Positions 7,325-7,412 of a stretch of 7,412 nt of DNA are shown piece after piece. Under the pieces are notes generated by a model, which was not told where the DNA came from, did not search any database, and saw only the letters and a program-made list of their open reading frames with translations. The position numbers were made by a program, and so were the translations under genes. Each line of letters opens with the position of its first letter. Position 1 is the first letter of the stretch. The stretch covers positions 1 through 7,412 of the forward strand of contig CALAMB010000272.1 in the NCBI GenBank assembly GCA_937925645.1, written 5' to 3'. This DNA is from an uncultured Acidobacteriota bacterium (lineage in GTDB: Bacteria > Acidobacteriota > JAAYUB01).

Positions 7325-7356
7325 CTCCCATTCACCGATTCTCCCATTCACCGATT
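7325..7356. repeat. Two back-to-back identical 16-bp repeats
   Basis: CTCCCATTCACCGATT occurs at 7325-7340 and again, with no gap and no mismatch, at 7341-7356. Sixteen is twice the 8-bp period of the complementary array at 7143-7177. Confidence 0.9.
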
Positions 7357-7357
7357 T

Positions 7358-7412
7358 ATCAACCATCAACCATCAACCATCAACCATCAACCATCAACCA
7401 TCAACCATCAAC
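7358..7412. repeat. Perfect heptamer array (ATCAACC)n, running off the window
   Basis: Seven exact ATCAACC units plus six bases of an eighth occupy 7358-7412, and the array is cut by the window end. The lack of any mismatch contrasts with the decayed arrays nearby and suggests recent expansion. Confidence 0.95.

Noticed and set aside
7015..7347. 110-codon minus-strand frame across the 3' end and right flank
   Set aside because: It runs through the terminator and the tandem repeats. Its LCPLCLSVVK segment is simply the translated CACAGAG repeat, a common source of false hypothetical proteins.
7143..7412. Possible CRISPR array
   Set aside because: The repeat units are only 7-16 bp, directly abutting, and lack unique spacers of uniform length. 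These are minisatellites.

Overview
The window holds one very large protein-coding gene on the + strand (327-7073, 2248 codons). It is flanked by about 330 bases of non-coding, repeat-rich DNA on the left and about 340 on the right. The gene has an AGGAGG ribosome-binding site just upstream and a textbook Rho-independent terminator just downstream. It therefore looks like a complete monocistronic unit.

The product is a secreted, multi-domain nuclease of the ExeM/NucH (Xds-like) type. In order it carries: a Sec signal peptide; an ExeM-type lamin-tail-like domain (LTD); two nearly identical tandem 187-residue LTD-like modules; a classical LTD; an OB-fold-like nucleic-acid-binding region; and an endonuclease/exonuclease/phosphatase (EEP) catalytic domain with every expected active-site residue. 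After the enzyme comes a long beta-rich tail: an SdrD-B/Cna-B-like domain, an InlB-type 'bacterial repeat', two cadherin-like bacterial Ig domains, and four diverged copies of an unrecognised ~100-residue module with a fibronectin type III domain between copies 2 and 3. No membrane anchor or sorting signal is visible at the C-terminus. The likely role is digestion of extracellular DNA outside the cell, for nutrient scavenging or biofilm remodelling. The accessory domains would supply DNA, surface or matrix binding and calcium-stabilised rigidity. This role is inferred from family knowledge.

Left flank (1-326): short degenerate tandem repeats with 6-7 bp periods, a weak hairpin followed by a T-run, then an AT-rich leader and the Shine-Dalgarno. 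Right flank (7074-7412): the terminator, then a patchwork of 7-8 bp minisatellites (CGGTGAAT, GAGGCTC, CGGACAT), a CACAGAG-type repeat, two back-to-back 16-bp repeats and a perfect ATCAACC heptamer array running off the window.

Organism: a GC-rich Gram-negative-type bacterium with strong codon bias. The repeat-filled intergenic DNA and the giant modular secreted protein recall Acidobacteriota or similar soil or sediment phyla. That is an impression from style, not a demonstrated assignment. There is no sign of CRISPR, transposase, phage, tRNA or rRNA. I do not see a new multi-gene system here. The most notable content is the domain architecture of this one protein and the heptamer-dominated repeats around it.
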